A stretch of 64,000 nucleotides of DNA, from contig NW_020194575.1 in NCBI RefSeq assembly GCF_002865645.1, forward strand, positions 311,247 to 375,246, written 5' to 3'. This DNA comes from Hyaloscypha bicolor E (taxonomy: Eukaryota > Ascomycota > Leotiomycetes > Helotiales > Hyaloscyphaceae). Within the stretch, counting starts at the first letter, position 1; every line of letters begins with the position of its first letter. The translations under genes were made by a program, and so were the position numbers. Under the pieces are notes generated by a model. It was not told the origin of the DNA, made no database searches, and worked only from the letters and a program-made list of their open reading frames with translations. Below, piece after piece: positions 1-11,641 of the stretch.

Positions 1-540
1 TCTAACGCGGAAGTTGTCTTGGAATCGGGAGGCATGAGCAGGAATGTCATTGAAGGTATTGTCTGGAGGTGAGCTTTTACCAGTATAACATGTTATACCA
101 TTGTTGACTAGAGGAATCGTGATATAGCCATTGGTATTGAGACCATGTAGGGGCCTTTCGCAGTTTCCAAGTCATGTGAGATTAATCGTAGGTCATGGCT
201 TCAAGGAGAATCTTATCATTCTTATGCCTGGGGGTGCCAATAGACAAGGAGGGCTTCATTCAAGATAGTAATTACCGGTTAGTGTTTCTAATTGCCATCC
301 TTTCCTGCTTTAAGATCATTTTAAAGCCATGATATGATTTGGAACTCGAAAATTGATTCGTACAGGGATTGCAATGTTTGGGGGATTGACTTGAAGGCAA
401 AGAACAAGCTCATCACAGTCGGCGGCTTTGATGCCTTCGATTTCTTTGGTGATAGGAGTTTCTGCTTGTTGGACTCGCCTGGCGTAAGTTTATATCTATG
501 TAGCCACATCGCAGAGCACTTGGGTGAATAGAGACTGAAA
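1..540 (+). pseudogene. Metallo-beta-lactamase-fold gene remnant (5' end outside window)
   Basis: Several short plus-strand segments resemble the fungal metallo-beta-lactamase-fold hydrolase family. Around 34-70 a segment reads EVVLESGG...IEGIVW, like the stretch before the metal-binding HxHxDH motif. Around 181-270 a segment reads DLIVGHGFKENLI, like the family's LIVGPGFK. Around 380-483 a segment reads ITVGGFDAFDFFGDRSFCLLDSPG, which strongly resembles the family's FDFFGDGSFYLLDSPGH. The HxHxDH segment itself cannot be read, the segments lie in different frames with stops between them, and the open frame ends at 531. Some gaps could be introns, but I could not build a continuous model, so I call it a decayed fragment. 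Its N-terminus is cut by the window edge. Confidence 0.5.
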
Positions 541-1524
541 TATGCAGTTGGAGTGATTTTGATGTCCCTGAACGTCCTGCGGCCTAATCGTGCCTAGGCT
601 CGCGGCTTTATCCTTGAAGGGCAGGCCAGGTTTCAGATACATACACTATGGAAGAAAGAGTGGTGTTTGTTGTACTACTCAATTTGACCAAGCCAACTGT
701 GAAAAATTGAAATTTCGCAATTTGTCTCGTCAATTTGAGAATATCTTTATAGCAAATTAATGAGTTAATTTGGAGTTCATTGAAAATGGAAATCTCCTCC
801 TCCCACAGACAGCGTTCAAGTATTCCGACACTCCCGCCCGAAATAATGCTACCCCGTGGCGGGCTGTTTTAGGAATGGTGCGATGGACGGGGAGGTTGAT
901 TCACTTCTTGACCGAGAGGAAAGTGCGAGTCTTAACAATTGAAGGAGATTGCGGAGATTAAAATGAACCCCATTCGCTTAGCCCCTTTCCAGCCCCTGAA
1001 CTCGCTTAAGGCGGCCCCCTGTTACGCGCACGTGACACCAGGTCGATCAAACTTCAGTAGAGTATTAAACGGGTTCCGGTCTGGAAAGGAAGACAGTTCC
1101 CTGGCAAGCTCCCTGGTGGGAGGAATAAAATGCACAAGGCACCGTGGACAGTCGTCGCAAGGGTTGGTTGATTGATTCCCGTCGTGCTTCGGCCGAGAGT
1201 CTTCCTGCCTGGATGCCTAATTCCGGACGAAAACACCACAAGAAGCACCAATCTCTCTTGGCAAAGTCCGGGGAATCACAGAGCCAGGCAGGTATTCGGG
1301 ATTAGAATCTTGGTACCGGGTTACGAATAGTCCGAGGTATGAAGATCTTTGCCGAGAAAGACGCGCATTAGGCCCAGCGGTCTGATGCTCCGTCTACTGG
1401 ATCAGTAGCAGCGAAGAGAATTCGGTATGTGAAGACAGCAGCAGTTCCATCTTTGGTATCCTCTCCTCCGAAGACCATTTCAATACTGGCCCTTCGGATT
1501 CTCAAGCCTATGACAAATCCTTTC
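541..1524. other. Intergenic stretch, no gene seen
   Basis: Only short overlapping ORFs without recognisable motifs occur here. It separates two decayed genes. The stretch 1368-1524 lies just upstream of the CoA-transferase relic and might include its lost 5' end. Confidence 0.4.
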
Positions 1525-2841
1525 TCAAATGGCGACGCAAGTTCACGCTCTGTTCCTGAGCAAACCAGACGAATTTTCCTCGATCGCAAAGGACTTGACT
1601 GCGGAAGTTTTGAAATATGAAGAGACCATCAAGTTTGAAGGCTCACAACTCCTAAGCGCCCCGATAAATGGAGACCTGTGGAGAGCATCTCGGCACTCAA
1701 AGCACTCGAGGGAGCGGCCCTGGGTGCGTTGTTGCAACGGAAGTAAAATCTTACAATGTGCGTCCTTGACAGATGGTAATTAACAGGTATATGTGCAATT
1801 GCCTGGGGAGGTGAAGATTTGCTTCTAACATGCTCGGTTCAGAGAACATACGCAGCTATTTTTCATGTCGCCTCTCTTGGCAACAATACAGGCAGGCAAG
1901 AGATCAACATCGAACTGCTCAAGGCAGCACATGCAGAAAGAAGACATCGAAAGGCTGTTTCCAGCTTCGGCAAGCATAGGGCTCACACAACAGTTTACAG
2001 AAAACATTGTACCAACATATATAAACCGAACATGGATGCTTCTTCAATCTGCATGTTATACCAGCTATGTTCCAAAAAGGCGAGCTTCGTTGCGGTTGGT
2101 ATGGGCCTGAAGCAGAAAGAAGTGGCTGGTAGTAGCTAAGTGATGTCGTAAGTAAAGACAGATTTGATGAAATAGTTCAAAGAAGCTGGCAAGATGTAGT
2201 GCTGCGATGTCACAATGGAGTTTGGTAGGGCGCTGGGGAACGATGAACCAGTCATTCCTTCCTTTCCAAATTCGGATTATTCGTACGTCACTCTGCCATT
2301 TCTCCGCTTGCTCTATTTATAATACTAATATATCAATGCAGTACTGGCGTTTCTGGCGTGGTTGGCGTAATTTGGGCACTTCTAAGACGGGAAGATCGAG
2401 GAGCTTCATACGTTGTTCCCGTGAGTTGCTTTGCTCCATCTTTATCACAAATAATTATCTGATGACTTGACAGACATCATTGAACTACTATTCTCAATGG
2501 TTAGTACGCTCTTGTGGCTACCCATCGGAAGTGTGAGAAAGGCTCTAGCTAAAGAGCGAGAAGACTGCTTTTCGTCTTTTTGATAACCCTCACTCAACGC
2601 TGCTACTTTGCGTTAAAAATTGAAAGCGACAAGTGGTGATGTGTCATTTAGATCAGATTTTTTTGAGGATAGAGAATGTGACAGTTTTGGGGTAACGATC
2701 CAGACTGTAAAGGGGATTGTACAATCCCCAGACAAGGAGGTTGAATTGCGGTATAATGTTGGAACGAGAACAAACGGAGTGGTCGAGCTTCGCTGGCTAA
2801 ACAATCCCACGACACTAACTATTAGTTTAGAAGATCCTTAG
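1525..2841 (+). pseudogene. CaiB/BaiF-family CoA-transferase pseudogene
   Basis: This is a plus-strand relic of a fungal CaiB/BaiF (class III CoA-transferase) gene. From 1529 the N-terminus reads MATQVHALFLSKP, followed by SALKALEGAALGALLQ after a frame change. From about 2080 it reads GWYGPEAERSGW, then two adjacent TAG codons (2130-2135) where the family has WQQ. The next parts are joined by three plausible introns (2148-2199, 2283-2341, 2421-2473) and read GRALGNDEPVIPSFPNSDYSTG, then ALLRREDRGASYVV, then LNYYSQWLVRS. A TGA (2534-2536) follows where tryptophan is expected. The C-terminal part (2620-2841) contains NVGTRTNGV, typical of the family's end. Splice sites survive while the reading frame does not, so decay looks recent. 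A functional product is very unlikely. Confidence 0.78.
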
Positions 2842-3494
2842 ATTAGACACAACTCAACTCCGTTGGTATTGGTGAAAGATTGAGCTTTTGAAGTATTGCG
2901 AGTGGAAATTCTAGTTGTTGGGGGAGATATTATTTTCCTAATATTTAATCATTTCGTGGTTTTCCCCAAGGCTATGTCCCAACTTCTCTCAATACAATCA
3001 AAATCGAGCGACTACTAAGTCCCCCCTAACCTAGAAGTGACCCAAAGCGAGGCATTAAGGTGCCTTGCAGCAGTCCCGGAATTCTGCCCTCGCCTCACTT
3101 CTACTGGCAAACGAGGCACCCGAATTCCTGACTGATAATAACAATAACAGGAGTCGGTCCTACCACTTGGTCACTTGACACAGAGTGCAGGTGGGCCGTT
3201 ACGAATATAGAAGAGTTTCAAGACCATGCATCTCGAATCAAGTCTATTGTATCATTACTCATCCCAATTGCTAAAACCATACTCCTCGCTCAAATAAAAC
3301 ATGTCCGGCTTGCCTCCTTCTTTTACTTCAATTGCAACCTTGGGACTTCCAAAGAATGTGGACTCCACCGCTTGTAAGTTTGCCATTGCTATTGCTTTGC
3401 CAGCAATGTAGTGGTCTCCGAAGCCTCACTGCGTTGCACATCGTACTCGCTCATTTCCTGCTGTTACTTCTCCATACACAGAGTAAGGCTCGTT
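2842..3494. other. Intergenic stretch, no gene seen
   Basis: AT- and pyrimidine-mixed DNA after the CoA-transferase relic. No ORF with recognisable motifs and no RNA gene was seen. Confidence 0.4.
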
Positions 3495-3758
3495 TTAATC
3501 TCTCAGTATCTTGAAGCCCCTCCGCCGCATTTCCCACGATATTCCACGAGCAATGATCTCCCAAATGAGATAAGATCTCTCCTGTTTCTGGACTCCTATC
3601 ACAAAGCTCACAGCCAAACATGCCAGCATATACCCCATGCCATTTTGAAATCTTTCGAAGCGATAGAACACAGTTCTTCCGTCTAGACTCTCAAATTCGC
3701 AAGAAGCCTCCGCACAGGTGTCAAACCAATGACAATTTCCCAGTCGCATCTCTGACAA
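3495..3758 (-). CDS. Possible hypothetical membrane-associated exon or decayed gene
   Basis: An open minus-strand frame contains the segment CEFESLDGRTVFYRFERFQ, a hydrophobic stretch (GYMLACLAVSFVIGV) and a basic tail. Its composition looks protein-like, but no family was recognised. The frame directly upstream (3683-3910) also looks protein-like, so this may be the 3' part of a multi-exon gene beginning upstream, or a gene with frameshifts. I could not find a splice pair joining the frames. Confidence 0.25.
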   Translation of the reverse strand: MSEMRLGNCHWFDTCAEASCEFESLDGRTVFYRFERFQNGMGYMLACLAVSFVIGVQKQERSYLIWEIIARGISWEMRRRGFKILRD

Positions 3759-3774
3759 CGATAGTAGCGTTCCT

Positions 3775-4026
3775 TCAGCCTGCCGTAGAAAGATCTCTTC
3801 GATCCTGATTCGATAGCGTCCCCGCAGTAATCTGAGTCTCCAAAGAAGTTTTCGCTGTCTCTTCTTCTACCCGTAATCGAGCGAGGAAACCGAACCTGTT
3901 GGTGATGCATTGGCTTCCTGGCGCCGAGCTTCGGCGACCTGCTCTAACAGCTCGAGCTGCTGTGAAGACCGCAGTCGCGGCTAGCGCACTGCCTGTAATA
4001 ACTGGAATGACGAGGAGCTTAGCCAT
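3775..4026 (-). CDS. Small hypothetical protein with N-terminal hydrophobic segment (83 aa)
   Basis: The single-exon frame starts at ATG 4026. The N-terminus MAKLLVIPVITGSALAATAVF is hydrophobic and could be a signal anchor or signal peptide. A basic segment (ARAVRAGRRS) and a polar C-terminal half (RVEEETAKTSLE) follow. The layout resembles small fungal membrane-anchored proteins of unknown function, but I recognise no named family. It ends in TGA just upstream of another protein-like frame on the same strand, so it could be a first exon. Transcription is not established. Confidence 0.35.
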   Translation of the reverse strand: MAKLLVIPVITGSALAATAVFTAARAVRAGRRSSAPGSQCITNRFGFLARLRVEEETAKTSLETQITAGTLSNQDRRDLSTAG

Positions 4027-4479
4027 TTGGTAGTCTTAAACAAAGGGTGAATGAAGTTGGATCCTGGTGACTTTTTGGATATGTTGCAAGGAGGGCTTTG
4101 AGAGAAATAGTGCCAAGGTATTTGTGAGAAATCAATTTCGTATTCTGACCCCCGTCATCGAGGAATAAAACTCGGTTTCCGAAGATACAATCTGCTTTAT
4201 CAGGCAGCAGGATGTACAAGAATGTCTCAGAACATCGCAGTCGTGCCTACACGATGCAAACCGACCCGCCGGTGCCGAAGTGCAAAAACCAAATCATAAA
4301 TTCCAGGCACACATCGCCTCAAACCATCTTGAAATGAGGCCGACGGAGCTGTCGGAATTTTCGGGACTTTCAAAAAAACCGACTACCTCTTGCAAGTGCC
4401 ACTGCCGTTATTGCTTCCCACCCTTGCAACAGCCTTACTGAGGACCGACTTCCTCAGGATGGTCTCAATCCACACCACT
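4027..4479. other. Intergenic stretch, no gene seen
   Basis: This stretch separates the small minus-strand ORF from the 3' end of the MFS transporter. It must hold the promoter of the first and the terminator of the second, but no clear motif was recognised. Confidence 0.4.
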
Positions 4480-6270
4480 TCACAAATTCTTCATCTTCTC
4501 CACATTCCACATCCTCATCTTCTCTCCATGCACCATCAATAAACAAGGCACCGGAATCATCGCCAGTGCCAAGAAAGCTAGCAACGAGTTGCCCCACCCG
4601 AGACCAAGCGCTTTATACATTTTCGGGCCGGCAAGCGGTAGCACAGCGGCCATGACCGATCTCGTGAGTGTGTTTGCTGCGAGCGCAGAAGCAGCGTAGA
4701 GAGTGAAGGCGTCGACAACGTAGGCTTGAATTGCGATCTGGACAAAGTGAATATTAGGATTGAGTTTGTTTGAGGAAGGAGAGAGGGGAAGGGGAAAGGC
4801 ACACAAAAATCAAAGCATTGCCCAACCCAATGAGCCCCGTTCCAACGATGGGAACAAGCCAATGCATATGCCCGACCACGCTCCACCCATACCAAAACAG
4901 CGCAATAGGGACAAAGACGGAACCGAGACAACACAACGGGAGTCTATACTCCGGCTTTAGATCCCCTTTACCAAATCTCACTGCGCATTTCTTTAGGATG
5001 ATGTCGCCGAGTCTGGCGAAGCTGGCTTGCCCGATCAAGAACCCGACGCCAACGCCCAGGTAGCTGAGGCCGACGGTGCTTGGTGGGAAGTGGTAGTTCT
5101 CTTCGAAGATGGGGGTGAAGGTTGTGAAAAGGAGGTAGAAATATGCGTAAATGAGACCCATGTAAACCGAGAGAGCGAGGACGATGGGTGAGAAGAGGAG
5201 CATCTTGACGGCTCGGCCGATGCCTCGTTTTAGGTGGGCTCGAGGTGAGAGACCGATGTCATATTTAGAGCGGAGGGCTTGATTGCCCGTTTGTTTGCGG
5301 AGATGGGCAGCTTTGCGGGCTAGGATGATAGGGGCGTAAGATTCTTTCCAGAAGATGAAGCAGAGAATGGTGAGGAAACCCATCTGAATCGTTTTAGTAT
5401 ACGGACCTTGAAAGTATGGCAAGAAGGGCTTACGACTATCGCTATCAACCAGAATACCCATCTCCAGCCTTTTGCCGCGGCCAAAAAACCGCCTGTGACA
5501 GGTCCAATAACTGGCCCCATTAAGACCCCAAGAGTCAGCATAGCCATGGCGAATCCTCGCTTCTCCTGCCTGATCATGTCTGCAACAATGGCACCGCCGT
5601 TCGTTAGTGGCACAGCGGCAAAGATGCCTTGCAGTAGTCGCATCCCAATCAACATATTCAGACTGGTAGATAGTGCGCAGGCAACGGAGAAGATAACAAA
5701 TCCAATGCAGCCACTATGTTGGACAATCGTCCTTCCATACAACTCAGATAATGGGGCAAATAATAATGGACCCGTTGCAAACCCGAGGACGAATACGGTC
5801 ACCACGAACGATGCCAGTGTAGAATTGTCCGAATGGAATTCGGCCATTAAGGCCGGGACTCCAGGAGCGAACATGGATGAGCTAAGACCCGCCATCAGAG
5901 TGATAAAACCAACGAGATTGATAAGTACCCAGCGTCGCCACGAGGGCCAGTTCATTGGGTTTTCGGGGTCTGACTGCCCATCCCAGGATACGATGTTGGC
6001 ATCTTCGGCGGATTCTTCTTGGATGGAAGAAGTTTCTTGGCCGGATTCGAGATCATTGCTATGATTGGTATTGACCACAGTTTTTACGGTCGGAGTATCG
6101 AACGGATATTTGGAAGAAGCAGAATTAGAACTGTGTGATTGATCGAGGTTTTCGTTGTGAACCTTCTCATCCAAATCATTGTTGCTAGACAAAGCAGCTA
6201 GCGCTGTGACTGTGCTACGAGTAGCATTCTGCACCTCCTTTTCCATTCGAACAGAGATTTCGGTTGACAT
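4480..6270 (-). CDS. MFS multidrug/polyamine-type transporter (DHA1 family, 557 aa)
   Basis: The inferred exons are 5434-6270, 4805-5383 and 4480-4737, with introns of 50 and 67 nt that keep phase 0. The product is a plasma-membrane proton antiporter of the FLU1/TPO-like DHA1 group. A hydrophilic N-terminal region of about 110 residues is followed by around 12 hydrophobic segments split by a central loop, a normal length for the group. Motifs seen include [14 protein letters not shown] (motif A region), RLLQGIFAA, and [13 protein letters not shown] (antiporter motif C). The third exon supplies the last helices ([14 protein letters not shown]) and a short basic tail. Family members export drugs, polyamines or secondary metabolites, but the substrate cannot be read from sequence. 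Neighbours give no pathway context. Confidence 0.92.
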
Positions 6271-8451
6271 TCGCGAGGGGAACTGAGTTTGGGCCAGGCA
6301 CTCTATCTAAAGCCCGTGAGGGGTCATATTTATGGGCAAAAGTGTGTTAGGCAGTCCTCAATGAAGAATGATCACACCAAAAACATATACTGAATTTGAA
6401 AAACAATAAAATAAAAGGAGAAAAAATGAGCGCGATCGAATGAATAGAAGAAGAGTTGTGTGTTGTGAGTTTGTCAGCAGCGCTTACCCACCAGCAGGAT
6501 AGCTTGCAGATCTGCAGCTGCCAGCATGCAGCTGTGTGCCGAGTTACCCCGTACCCCACCTTAGCAGTCCCACATACATCACCTTCTTTGAGCTTTTGAA
6601 GGACCAACAGATGTACAACTGCCATGTGTTCAAATAATAATATGGCAGAAGAATAGACTTGTGGTGGACATTTTGGATAAAATAGCAATGCCAGCAAGGC
6701 AAGCATATACAGCAGCGAAGACTCAACCTGCAGCTGTGCAGAACTACAAGGATGCTCAGTGCTACATAGCCCATGAAGAGACCGTCGATCAAAGTCGAAC
6801 CTGACGCCCAAAAGAAGTGTGAAGTACAAGCTCCACTCGAAGCATTTGCAAAACTAGCTATCCTTTGCACTGCGGCCAGACCGTGCAGTCCTAAGCGAGC
6901 GAATCGGCAAATCGGAGAGCCAAGATCGGAATTTGAGCCTTTTGATTTGCTGCAATTTTGCGCGTTCAATTGATCCTGAAGTGCAAAGCTAGCCGCAACG
7001 CAACAGTGTTAGGAAATCGAAAGAGAGTGTGAGGAAACTCGAACCACTTGCAAACCAGAGGTGCAGAAAACAGGATATGCACAATTGCTGATTATAAATC
7101 CGTGACTTGGATTCTGTGAGGGAACTGCCACAAAAAACTCCGCCACATGCCAATTGACGCAAGTGCTAATGTTCCTCCAGGCTCCACGAGCTTTGTTCCA
7201 ACACAGCCTTATTGAGTCTTTGGTAGCACCAAAGATTGTCCACCAGGAACGAGAGCATAACCTTCATTGACCTCTCATGACCTGATAAGTCCAGATACCA
7301 TGTGCCAATTCCAGGCCCAAGTCGGAGGTTGAGCAGAAACTTTCGAAACGCCCGCACCATGACAACCAATAAGCCTCCCAAACCAGTGGCATTGGTACTT
7401 GTGGAAGAGGTAGGTGTGCTTTCGAAACAGGAGTCTCCCTTTAGACGCCCAGTTTCTGGTCTATGTTTGTCGAGGAGTGAAAGATTCTGTCGTTGCTCGA
7501 AGCTGGATTGTGGCAACAAGGACGCACGTTGAGAAGCAGGAGTCGAGATATCGTGGAGACAGCAGCCTGATATCGAACTACGGGGGAAAACCGCTCTGCC
7601 TGTCCGCCCTTGAATTTGGTGTCCTTTTTACTCGGTTCAGGGCTTCCCGTCCTTCTTGGTCAAATCACCCAACTGCTTCTCCAACACTTCAATCTCTGCT
7701 ATTGCCTCCCCATCAGCCATTGGCCATCACCCCCAATCCATTGAATGGACACTACTCACCACTTCTACTCCTCTTGATCTCTTCCTTCTCCAGTTTCACC
7801 CAACCCCAATATGCCAATTGATATGTGAACGTAGCCATCAGCAGGACTTTGGCCACGGGCCGCGTGAAAGTCCTGTAGAATCCGACCTGATAGGCAGCAG
7901 ATTGTCAGTCACGGGCTCTCGATGTAATGGCAGAGCAGATGGGACTGGTACATTGGACAGAGAGGTCGAGCAGAGCTTACATGCGGAGAAACAGGCTTCT
8001 GCCCCTGAGCTTCGGTTGAGCTGAACCTCCATCCTCCCCCATTCCGCCTTGGTCCCAACATCACAGCTCGTCTCCCAGCACTAAACACCATCTTGAATAC
8101 TTCTCTTCGCCTTCAAGCCTGAAAAGGGGAAATTGTCGTGTGGTTCACTTCAGTCTTCGGATGAAAAGAAACATGCGAGTTCACGCCAAAACCTTAATCC
8201 CGCTAGCGCCCGCCTCCATATCCTGTCCTGTCCCAAGCACACGGCAAGCCCCAGCCCCACTTGGAAATCTGTCCGGACCCTTGGGCCAGATATTGGAATT
8301 CGGACTGAAGTGATTATTGATGACATTTCACAACGTTCGCCTTCGCCTTCCACTTCGCGCTTCTAATTATCGACACTCGCACAAGCATCGCGGCCTCAAT
8401 TCACCTCTAACTCCGAATTTTGCCACTAGAATACCAGAACAAACTTCCACG
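6271..8451. other. Long intergenic region between divergent genes
   Basis: The region of 2.2 kb separates the start of the MFS gene (minus strand) from the start of the RAMP4-like gene (plus strand), so it must contain both promoters. Overlapping ORFs on both strands show no domain or splice support. The last 500 nt are pyrimidine-rich, as is common upstream of fungal housekeeping genes. Confidence 0.5.
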
Positions 8452-8861
8452 ATGGTAAGTTAACCTTTCCCGAGGAAAGGGGACGTGGGAAGACAGATGA
8501 TCAGAGCTGATGGAAAGCAGGCGCAAACACCACAACAGCGCAAGGCGAACGAGAAGTTCAAGAAGTCGCAGGATGCTAAGCGTGGCAAGCCGGCCAGCGA
8601 GATCAAGAAGAAGGAGGACTTTAAGAGCCCGATTAGTCCCCTTTGGTTGGGTATGTTGTCCTTCCCCTTTCCCCTTGCGCGGGGAGTTTACACTGTTGGG
8701 GAGGAAGGGGATGATGCAGAGGCAGAGGGCGATGATGGCGGAGAGCAGAGCGGAGCAGGATTTGAAGAATTGGGCTAATGTAATCATGTCTAGGTCTCCT
8801 TGGTTTCGTGGTCTTTGGCGGTCTGATATTCGAGTTGCTGAGCCGGATCTTCCTCCGGTGA
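8452..8861 (+). CDS. YSY6: Stress-associated ER protein, RAMP4/Ysy6 family (66 aa)
   Basis: The exons are 8452-8454 (the ATG alone), 8521-8650 and 8794-8861, with introns of 66 and 143 nt. The product begins MAQTPQQRKANEKFKKSQ, continues through a basic segment with RGKPASEIKKKEDFKSPISP, and ends in one transmembrane helix (about residues 40-63, LLGFVVFGGLIFELLSRIF). This matches the RAMP4/SERP/Ysy6 family in length and layout. The family consists of tail-anchored ER proteins that associate with the Sec61 translocon and protect membrane proteins under stress. No ORF longer than 60 codons covers the full product, because it is short and heavily interrupted. The start is firm because the spliced ATG-GCG gives the family N-terminus. 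Confidence 0.93.
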
Positions 8862-9227
8862 GAGATTGGAACAGTGGAGTATATTCGGGGATGGGGAGCA
8901 ATTCGGAGCCGGGAAACAAGGCTGGGAGCTATTTTGGGGAGTGTAAGCTGGATTTCCAAGAATCGAGGGCGGACGGGGATACCACGTCTACGGCCACATA
9001 GACAGAAGGAAGGTGTACAAAAGTCACATATTCACAAGGTGGAATCGGGCGTTTTCTGGTCTGCGACCCATTCCTTGCCGCCGTACACAATTCATTCGCC
9101 ATTTCCTTTTTGGTTCATGTAAAGGAGGACTCCATACTCCGTGACAAAGGGCGAAAATCTTGCAATGCAAATGGGGAATCAAACCACAATATCCTCTCGA
9201 CACAAAAGTAGGACCTTTAATGCTCAA
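8862..9227. other. Convergent intergenic region
   Basis: This lies between the stop of the RAMP4-like gene (plus) and the stop of the SMAP-domain gene (minus), so it holds two 3' ends. No polyadenylation signal could be assigned with confidence. Confidence 0.4.
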
Positions 9228-11641
9228 TCAAGCGCCCAACCCGCGTCTCTTGCTTCCACCGTCATGCTTTAACTTCATGCCTGCTTCGTACTGGTTCTCG
9301 AGATCGCTCTGCATCCTAGCAATCTGCTCAGCCTTGGCGGCAGCCGCAGCGGCTTCAGCAGCAGCCTGCTCTTCTGCCTTCCTCGCAGCTCTCCTCGCCG
9401 CCTTCTTCTCCTTTCTCTCAACAACGTTTGGCTGAGTAACCTTTACCGCCAACTTCTCCTTCTTCTCTCTAGCAGCTTTCTCCTTTTCCGTCTCGACCTT
9501 CTCATTGGGTGTCTTTTTAGGCCCCTTCTTCGCTTTCTTCGCCCCAAGCAGTTTCATGAACTTTTCCCTCCTCTCCTTATCACCCATCAACGCATCCGGG
9601 TTCCAGTTCTGGCTAACCTTCGTATACTGAGGTTCTTCCGATTCCTCGGCCTCCTGATTCTCGGCCCTCAGTCTTGCCTCCCGCTCGGCAATCTCCCTGT
9701 CGAGCCTGTCGTCTTTACTCTCGACCTTAGATCTGACTTCCGCTGTGCTGGCGAGGTATTTTGCTTGCAGCTCTTTTTCAGCTTGCCGCTCCTTCTCCTT
9801 TTTTTTCTCCACGTTCTCCTTCTGCTTTCTCTTCTCCTCTTTCCGCTTCCTCTTCTTCTCCTTTCTCTTGGCTTCCTCTTCGGAGTCAAGATCGTCTGTT
9901 TTAGTCTTCTTACCTTTTTGCTCGGGTTCCTCTTCTGAAGATCGCTTCCGCTTTTTAGACGACTTTTCCTTGGTAGCCTTCTCCTCACTAGCAGATGCTT
10001 GCTCGGCTTGCTCTGCCTTCTCAGCCTCAATCCTAGCCGCCTCTGCCTCTGCCTCCCTCTTAGCCTTCTCCTGAGCAGCCTTCTCTCTGCGCTCAGCTCG
10101 TCGCTTCAATCTCGCATTGCGTTTCTTGTCCTCGAGCGCCTGCTTGATCTTGGCTGATTGCTCCAGAAGCTCAAGATCGAGTCTCGGACGATTGACTTTC
10201 GGCATCCCCTTCTTCTTTTTCTTCTTGGGCTTCTCTTTTTCCTCGCCTGCTTGGGAACCATCCGAGTCAGCATCTGAATCCGAATCCGACGATGAATCAG
10301 ATGAAGAACTTGAATCAGAATCCTCCTCGTTGTTGTCAGAGCTAGCCTTCTTACCATTCTTACCATTGGCTTCAGCCTCAAGATCATCATCGGATTCAAA
10401 CTCGGATTCAGAGTCAGAAGAATCCTCGTCGCCCCAATCTGCCTTCTCCATCTCGCCCAGGATCTCCTTCTTCGCCTTCTCTGGATCCCAAATCACACCA
10501 GCGTTGGCAGCCTGCTTCTTCCGGACCTTCATAGCACGGTTGAATTTCTTCTGCTCTTTCTGGATCTTTCTAAGGGTCTTCCCTGCTATGATCTTCTCCT
10601 TCTTCTTAGACCTCAATCGTTTAGCAATCTCCTCATCCGTGATATCCCATAATTCAAGAAGGTTCTCCTCACCCTCCGGAAGAGCAATGCCCTCTGGAAT
10701 AACTGGTTTCGGCGGGACTGGTTTCGGCTTGAGCATTTCTAGCCGTTGCTGCTGCTTTTTGCTGATCTTGCGCTTCGCGTTTGTGCCCGTTTGCTGATTA
10801 CTACGCATCTGCTGACCACCGTATGCTGGCTGACCGCCGTTACCATAGACCGATGCCGCACTCTGAAGGGCAAGTTTAGGAGCATAATCGGGTCGCGGAG
10901 GTGGTTCTCGTCCCTCTCTCTTCGCCGCAAGCTTTTCCTTCTTGTAATTCGCCTTCTCCTCAGCGATGCGTATATTCTCTGCCTTCTCAGCAAGGGCATC
11001 CATCTCCTTCTGTTTCTTTGCTTCCGCAGCTCGTTCGATCGCCTCTTTCGACTTCACTTGTCCGTCAGGCATGATGATAACCTCACCAACGTTGAACATC
11101 TTGCCGGTAGGATCGTGGATGGCGGCTAATCGTTCAGCCTGGCGCACGGCTTCGAAGCGGATTTTCTGGCGCTCCAGCATGATGTCTCGCTCCTTGTTGC
11201 GCTCCTTGTTCTTGGTGTACTTCTCGTTGTTCCGGGTCTGCAAAAGTATAAAAGTCAATTGAAGTCTTGGACCGTAGAGCGGGGAAGAGCATACCAGTCG
11301 TCGATGGAGGATCGCATTTTCCTTCCGTGCTCTCTTCGCATCAGCTTTGGCTTTCTTCTTCACTCTCCTGGCCGCAAGTCGGTATTCTCTCGCAATTACC
11401 TTCCTCTCCGCTATTTCTCCCGATCAGCAACAATCCCTACCAACATAATTCAAGTTCTAAAAGATTGAAAGAGAGAAAGCTTACCAGGTGTAGCCCCAAT
11501 AATCTTCGGTCCATCGAGGATCGAAGGACGGGCAGAAATCGAAGTGGGACGGTCTTTTGCAGAGGTAGAAGTGGAGGCTCTTCGTTCGCTGCCTCGGCCC
11601 AAGCCAAGGGGTATGAAGTTTGCTGGTTCCTCCATCTTCAA
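9228..11641 (-). CDS. Lysine-rich SMAP-domain protein, probably nucleolar (about 760 aa)
   Basis: The exons are 11485-11641, 11295-11410 and 9228-11237. The second intron (57 nt) has no stop and would be read through if missed. The start is either ATG 11641 or the third codon. The product is highly charged. It has an N-terminal segment MEEPANFIPLG, a conserved patch DPTGKMFNVGEVIIMPDGQ, a central acidic serine run, then long Lys/Glu coiled coils. Near residue 633 is SQNWNPDALMGDKERREKF, followed by MKLLGAKK, which matches the small acidic protein-like (SMAP) domain also found in the nucleolar protein KNOP1. Basic runs resemble nuclear and nucleolar localisation signals. A ribosome-biogenesis or chromatin role is inference. 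The gene lies head-to-tail downstream of AP-3 delta. Confidence 0.85.

Noticed and set aside
6347..6969. Two overlapping minus-strand ORFs of 141 and 160 codons upstream of the MFS gene
   Set aside because: No recognisable domain, no consistent splice join and unlike any family I know. More likely promoter or leader DNA.
9668..11262. ORFs of 90-226 codons opposite or in another frame to the SMAP gene
   Set aside because: They arise from Lys/Glu codon bias on the other strand (Leu/Phe/Ser-rich) and overlap the well-supported gene.
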